This document shows positions 19,903-22,851 of a stretch of DNA of 22,851 bases, one piece after another. The notes beneath the pieces are model-generated. The model made no database searches. It saw only the letters and a list, made by a program, of their open reading frames with translations, and had not been told where the DNA came from. Origin of the DNA: CAZVON01 sp964628435. GTDB lineage: Bacteria > Patescibacteriota > Microgenomatia > Levybacterales > UBA12049. Location: assembly GCA_964628435.1 (NCBI GenBank), contig CAZVON010000019.1:1-22851 (forward strand). Direction: 5' to 3'. Numbering within the stretch: position 1 is the first letter of the stretch; each line of letters begins with the position of its first letter. A program made the translations under genes and the position numbers.

Positions 19903-20439
19903 ATGACAGATAGTAAAATAAGTAAAAATAGAGAAAAGAAACAAAATATAGTAAGCGAGTTGTCCGATAAGGTAAGTCGCTCCAAAGCGCTTGTTTTTGC
20001 CGATTACAAAGGCATGACGCACAAGCAACTCGAAGATCTCAAAAAATCCCTCAAAAAGGCCGAAGCAGAAATGGTCGTGGCCAAAAATACTTTAGTCAAG
20101 CGTTCGCTTGAGAATTCAGTATTCAAAGTTCAGAATGCAGAATTGAATGGTCCGACGATTACGCTTTTTGCGTATAACGACGTAATTGCGCCGCTTAGAG
20201 AATTAGCAAAATCAATAAAAAATCTTAAACTTCCAGTCATAAAATTTGGCATTCTCGATAACCAAGTGCTTACAGGGGATCAGGTGCTAAGACTATCAAC
20301 CCTTCCAAGTAGAGAAGTCCTAATTGCCCAGGTGGTGGCTGGCTTCAAATCTCCGATTTTTGGATTACATAGAACGCTGAGTTGGAACTTACAGAAATTA
20401 GTAATAACCTTAAAAGCGATAGAATCAAAAAAAGTATAA
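19903..20439 (+). CDS. rplJ: Large subunit ribosomal protein uL10
   Basis: L10 forms the base of the ribosomal stalk and carries the L7/L12 dimers. The 178-residue product has the family core: SRSKALVFADYKGMTHKQLE, EMVVAKNTLVKRSL, NGPTITLFAY, LPVIKFGILDNQVLTG and LSTLPSREVLIAQVVAGFKS, followed by the C-terminal helix that binds L12. A short variable segment, ENSVFKVQNAELN, is encoded by AGAATTCAG-like words identical in style to intergenic repeats, without changing family length. The ATG at 19903 has no clear Shine-Dalgarno. It is transcribed with rplL from the promoter at 19651 under leader control. Confidence 0.96.
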   Translation: MTDSKISKNREKKQNIVSELSDKVSRSKALVFADYKGMTHKQLEDLKKSLKKAEAEMVVAKNTLVKRSLENSVFKVQNAELNGPTITLFAYNDVIAPLRELAKSIKNLKLPVIKFGILDNQVLTGDQVLRLSTLPSREVLIAQVVAGFKSPIFGLHRTLSWNLQKLVITLKAIESKKV

Positions 20440-20503
20440 AGTATTTGGTATTTAGGAAATTTTGGATACTAAATACAAGATACAATATACTAAATACTGA
20501 TAG
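20440..20503. repeat. TACTAAATAC word-repeat tract between rplJ and rplL
   Basis: Variants of ATACTAAATACA and GGTATTTAGG alternate through the intercistronic space, giving short inverted repeats. No promoter or terminator is evident, and the rplL ribosome site follows directly. Confidence 0.55.
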
Positions 20504-20504
20504 T

Positions 20505-20514
20505 AAGGAGGTGA
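20505..20514 (+). promoter_or_regulatory. Near-perfect Shine-Dalgarno of rplL
   Basis: AAGGAGGTGA matches the 3' end of 16S rRNA over its full anti-Shine-Dalgarno, eight bases before the ATG. This fits the high translation needed for several L12 copies per ribosome. Confidence 0.9.
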
Positions 20515-20521
20515 ATCATAT

Positions 20522-20920
20522 ATGGCAAATAAACTTTCTAAAGAAGATATAATGCAGGCAGTGGAATCCATGTCAGTTTTAGAGCTTGCAGATTTAGTCA
20601 AGTCGCTGGAAGAAAAATTTGGTGTGTCTGCGCAAGCAATGGTAGCAGCACCGGTTTCCAATGGAGCTAGCACAGCAGCAGCCGAAGCAGAGCCAAAAGA
20701 AGAACAAACAGTCTTTAATGTAGTTGTGGCAAACGCGGGAGCAAACAAAATCGCAGTAATTAAAGCGTTGCGAGAATTGGTTCCAACCCTGGGACTAAAA
20801 GAAGCAAAAGACTTAGTAGACGCGGCTCCAAAAGAAGTCATGACTGCAGTCAACAAAAAAACAGCAGAAGAAGCAAAAACAAAATTAACCGCAGCAGGTG
20901 CAACCGTGGAACTAAAATAA
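20522..20920 (+). CDS. rplL: Large subunit ribosomal protein bL12 (L7/L12)
   Basis: L7/L12 forms the flexible stalk that recruits translation GTPases. The 132-residue product has the N-terminal dimerisation helices (EDIMQAVESMSVLELADLVK, EEKFGVSA), an Ala/Pro-rich hinge (APVSNGASTAAAEAEPKEE) and the C-terminal domain with FNVVVANAGANKIAVIKALR, LGLKEAKDLVDAAPKEV and AKTKLTAAGATVELK. Length and order match the family. The start is fixed by homology and the strong ribosome site. It ends before a convergent membrane-protein operon on the minus strand. Confidence 0.98.
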   Translation: MANKLSKEDIMQAVESMSVLELADLVKSLEEKFGVSAQAMVAAPVSNGASTAAAEAEPKEEQTVFNVVVANAGANKIAVIKALRELVPTLGLKEAKDLVDAAPKEVMTAVNKKTAEEAKTKLTAAGATVELK

Positions 20921-20997
20921 TTGATGATAGACCTGTCTTTTAACTTCTATCGTCAAGCTCTACCTTCCACTCTCAGTCAAGCATAATCAAAGTTATA

Positions 20998-21036
20998 CAA
21001 AAAAGCCCCTCGATCCACTGCGTGAACCAAGGGGCT
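20998..21036 (-). terminator. Terminator of the minus-strand membrane protein operon
   Basis: Read on the minus strand, AGCCCCT (21036-21030) pairs with AGGGGCT (21010-21004), followed by a run of T to 20998. On the plus strand no T run follows the stem, so it serves the minus operon rather than rplL. Confidence 0.75.
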
Positions 21037-21080
21037 AATGCCGTAAAAGGCGGGCAACTGCAGAATACTAGTGGTTGAGC

Positions 21081-21362
21081 CTAAGAATCTCCTTTCGATT
21101 CTCCTCTCTTCGGTTGGTCCTTGAGTATACGCTCGAAGCGTAGGTGATCATCCGAGATCAGCCAGAGCACACATACGGCTGTTCCTAATGTGATTGTAGG
21201 AGCAAGAAGTATGTAAGCAGGTACTCCCCACGCCCAGACAAACGAGATCAGAAAAAAGAGCACGAGGCTGCTCAGCTTGATTGGTTCTCGATGTTGATAC
21301 ACCCTGGTGTAATGATCTTCCCCAAAGTATTGATGCTGCGGCGGTTTTCCGTCACCAGACAT
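21081..21362 (-). CDS. Two-helix membrane protein with long polar tails
   Basis: The ATG at 21362 is preferred over 21410 because AAAGGAG precedes it and the longer form runs into the upstream gene. The 93-residue product has a polar, His/Tyr-rich N-terminus (QHQYFGEDHYTRVYQHREP), two hydrophobic segments (LSSLVLFFLISFVWAWGVPA, TLGTAVCVLWLI) and a charged tail (LRFERILKDQPKRGES). No family is recognised. It overlaps the preceding gene by 11 bases and is last in the six-gene operon. Confidence 0.6.
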   Translation of the reverse strand: MSGDGKPPQHQYFGEDHYTRVYQHREPIKLSSLVLFFLISFVWAWGVPAYILLAPTITLGTAVCVLWLISDDHLRFERILKDQPKRGESKGDS

Positions 21363-21621
21363 GTTGGGCTCCTTTTGTGATGACTTTGACAAACAAGATG
21401 GTGGTTTCAACCATCTGTCGGCCCAGCGCGATCAGAAAATATCCCAACCCGCACAACGCGAATGCGCCGAAGGTACGAATCTCAGTTGAAGAGCGCTTCC
21501 TTAGTGGTGGAAGTTTCCCTATCCCTACAAGTAGGTAGTCTAGTAGCAGCGAAGCTGTGCCCACCACAGCCAGAACCAGCAAGACTGCGTCTACCAGAGT
21601 GTTGACAGCATTCCAGATCAT
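21352..21621 (-). CDS. Small membrane protein
   Basis: AAAGGAGGA precedes the ATG at 21621. The 89-residue product has a helix at VDAVLLVLAVVGTASLLLDY, a basic loop (LPPLRKRSSTEIR), and a second helix (FGAFALCGLGYFLIALG) that may continue into an amphipathic end (ETTILFVKVITKG). The basic loop suggests a cytoplasmic hairpin. Unrecognised; part of the six-gene operon. Confidence 0.6.
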   Translation of the reverse strand: MIWNAVNTLVDAVLLVLAVVGTASLLLDYLLVGIGKLPPLRKRSSTEIRTFGAFALCGLGYFLIALGRQMVETTILFVKVITKGAQHVW

Positions 21622-21636
21622 CGGGTTCCTCCTTTG

Positions 21637-21903
21637 CTACGCGGTGATTCCCAACAGAAGGAAAACAACGGTTGCAATAGGCAGACCCCATCGCCAAACA
21701 ACCGCTTCGCTCGCCTTGAAGAAAACCACTATGCTTAACATCGCCAGAAACGCTCCCATGCCAAGGTACGCTTCTTGAGTCACTTGTTGTATGACTTCTG
21801 ATCGCCAAAAAGAAGTCAGCCTTGATCCTGGGCCAAGGATACTCAAGAGCAGGAAAAACGTTATGGTCATGACTGGGTCATCGGACAGTCTTTTCGCGCG
21901 CAA
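21637..21903 (-). CDS. Small membrane protein, TTG start
   Basis: A TTG at 21903 lies behind AAAGGAGAGG at an acceptable distance; an internal ATG (12th codon) has no site. The 88-residue product has about three hydrophobic stretches (MTITFFLLLSILGPG, YLGMGAFLAMLSIVVFF, WGLPIATVVFLLLG), with a polar link between the first two. No family is recognised. It starts 20 bases after the stop of the preceding operon gene. Confidence 0.55.
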   Translation of the reverse strand: MRAKRLSDDPVMTITFFLLLSILGPGSRLTSFWRSEVIQQVTQEAYLGMGAFLAMLSIVVFFKASEAVVWRWGLPIATVVFLLLGITA

Positions 21904-21923
21904 GACACCTCTCCTTTCTTATG

Positions 21924-22100
21924 TTAGCGAATGTTTGCAGCGGCAATGCCGAAGCACACAAACATTCCCGCGCCGCTTAGGAAAGCAGCTATCAAGGATC
22001 GTGTTTTGCCTCGGCGTTGGTATCGCCACATCGCGTACATGCAGCAGCCAAAACAGGCAAAGCCTGTTACAATTGTCACCACGACCGCTTCTTTTACCAT
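21924..22100 (-). CDS. 58-residue two-helix membrane protein
   Basis: The ATG at 22100 follows a GAGGTGA site. The product (MVKEAVVVTIVTGFACFGCC...) has a first helix rich in Cys, a basic loop (WRYQRRGKTR) and a second helix (SLIAAFLSGAGMFVCFGIAA). The layout matches that of the 65-residue protein at 19201 on the other side of rplJL (helix, basic loop, helix), though sequence identity is low. It begins nine bases after the previous stop. Confidence 0.55.
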   Translation of the reverse strand: MVKEAVVVTIVTGFACFGCCMYAMWRYQRRGKTRSLIAAFLSGAGMFVCFGIAAANIR

Positions 22101-22109
22101 GTTGTCACC

Positions 22110-22247
22110 TCACGACGAATCGAAGCCGATCTTGCCTCTGAGCGATTTTCCTCCCAAAATGAGAAGTGTGTAGTACAGCCCGATTAGCATAATCAGGCTC
22201 GCAATGTCGTGACCATAGAAAAGGCTCAGTAGGTAGTAGAGCGCCAC
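22110..22247 (-). CDS. 45-residue single-helix membrane protein
   Basis: The GTG at 22247 is preceded by AAAAAGGAGG, one of the strongest ribosome sites in the operon. The product (MALYYLLSLFYGHDIASLIM...) has one long hydrophobic segment through IASLIMLIGLYYTLLILGG and a basic end (KSLRGKIGFDSS). It is too short for family recognition. Position, spacing and ribosome site are the evidence that it is real. Confidence 0.5.
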   Translation of the reverse strand: MALYYLLSLFYGHDIASLIMLIGLYYTLLILGGKSLRGKIGFDSS

Positions 22248-22271
22248 GTCGCCTCCTTTTTCCGCATCTGC

Positions 22272-22592
22272 TTATTTGGCAAGAAATCTTAAGAACTCCT
22301 GTGTTGCCATCTTGCAGAGCGTTCCATTGGTCCATCCGAAGTCAAGAAGAATAATCCATGCAGACACCAGGCTCAAATAGCCCAAGATATCTGCCCAAGG
22401 GACAAATGGAAAGATGGTAGTAATAAGGTAGCAAAAGCCAATAACAAGCGACAAAGCAAGAAATACTGCTGCTGGTTTTTGCTGATACCACCACAGCCGG
22501 TAGTTGTGTCGATTGTTAAGAGCAGTCAGAATGAAAAAGATAACTGCTCCTCCTAGAAAAAAGGTTCCAAGCCACAAAAGCACTGTTGCCAT
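22272..22592 (-). CDS. Three-helix membrane protein, first gene of operon
   Basis: AGGAAGGAG precedes the ATG at 22592. The 106-residue product has membrane segments at VLLWLGTFFLGGAVIFFILT, PAAVFLALSLVIGFCYLITT and ILGYLSLVSAWIILLDFG. Between the first two lies a polar link with RHNYRLWWYQQK. It ends KMATQEFLRFLAK, a short amphipathic tail. No family is recognised. It heads the minus-strand operon of six membrane proteins ending at the terminator at 20998. Confidence 0.65.
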   Translation of the reverse strand: MATVLLWLGTFFLGGAVIFFILTALNNRHNYRLWWYQQKPAAVFLALSLVIGFCYLITTIFPFVPWADILGYLSLVSAWIILLDFGWTNGTLCKMATQEFLRFLAK

Positions 22593-22851
22593 GGTTTACT
22601 CCTTCCTAGACGTTTGTCAACCATTCACGGTGTTAGGGTATATAAAGTGAACAAAATTATAAAAAAGACTTTAAATACAATTTTTGTTATTCCGCAGTTT
22701 TTTAAAGAGCCACACTTCGCTAAAGCTTCGAGTGGCAATCCACTTTGCCTTTAGCAAGGAGTGTCAGCATTCTTTCACCCTTCCGTAGCTTTATCCGCAG
22801 GAGGGTAAAGAACTACATCTCCATAACTCGTCCATGCACATAGACTCTAGC
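22593..22851 (-). promoter_or_regulatory. Upstream region of the minus-strand operon, with hairpins
   Basis: No gene is seen. On the minus strand a TATAAT lies at 22661-22656, without a good -35 box. Beyond it, ACCCTTC/GGAGGGT and CACTTTGC/GCAAGGAGTG (bulged) can form stems between about 22746 and 22806, as can GCCAC/GTGGC near 22710-22736. They could be a structured leader, if transcription starts further upstream, or the 3' end of a neighbouring gene. Confidence 0.3.

Noticed and set aside
13524..21024. 13-base word TCGATCCACTGCG shared by 13524-13536 and 21012-21024
   Set aside because: A few matches of this length are expected by chance in a window this size, and the flanks differ.
1..22851. 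CRISPR array, tRNA or rRNA genes
   Set aside because: No regularly spaced direct repeats were found, and by eye no cloverleaf or rRNA signature. tRNAs cannot be fully excluded without a covariance search.

Overview
The window looks like a low-GC bacterial chromosome segment, most likely from the Patescibacteria (CPR) group. This is an inference. It rests on the AT-rich backbone, the PEGA-domain/sortase/MreB/GT4 gene mix, frequent leaderless promoters, and intergenic tracts of short AT-rich words. No rRNA gene was seen and I recognised no tRNA, so the taxonomic call is not proven.

Layout. (i) 1-4187, cell envelope: a sortase missing its 5' end, a PEGA-domain beta-propeller protein (minus strand), MreB, and a WecG/TagA-type glycosyltransferase. 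The PEGA and mreB promoters diverge and share one palindromic -35 hexamer. (ii) 4276-12803, glycan block: four GT4 glycosyltransferases, a BrnT/BrnA-like toxin-antitoxin pair, a histidine phosphatase, heads of two truncated genes (galT-like and YdcF-like), a lipoprotein and an intact galT. (iii) 13053-17880, accessory island: short GC-richer genes of unknown function with strong Shine-Dalgarno sites, intercistronic hairpins and their own terminators. It is interrupted by a minus-strand AbrB/PIN toxin-antitoxin pair whose antitoxin start is lost at the island boundary. One island gene appears frameshifted, and two adjacent ones look like diverged paralogues. (iv) 17877-19398: an excisionase-like HTH gene, a long leader, and three small membrane proteins on the plus strand. 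(v) 19403-19650: a gene-free stretch that folds by eye into a multibranched RNA. (vi) 19651-20920: rplJ-rplL with an L10 leader and attenuator. (vii) 20997-22851: a minus-strand operon of six small membrane proteins, two of them under 60 residues, convergent with rplL.

How it fits together. The left half supplies envelope-shape, surface-anchoring and glycan-assembly functions. The right half is a set of unfamiliar small proteins around the conserved rplJL unit. Two expression styles coexist. Many backbone genes have a -10 box directly before the ATG and no Shine-Dalgarno. The accessory genes sit in polycistrons with AAGGAG-type sites and hairpins. The strongest candidates for something undescribed are the structured RNA at 19436-19632, the small-membrane-protein operons flanking rplJL, and the 13-18 kb island.
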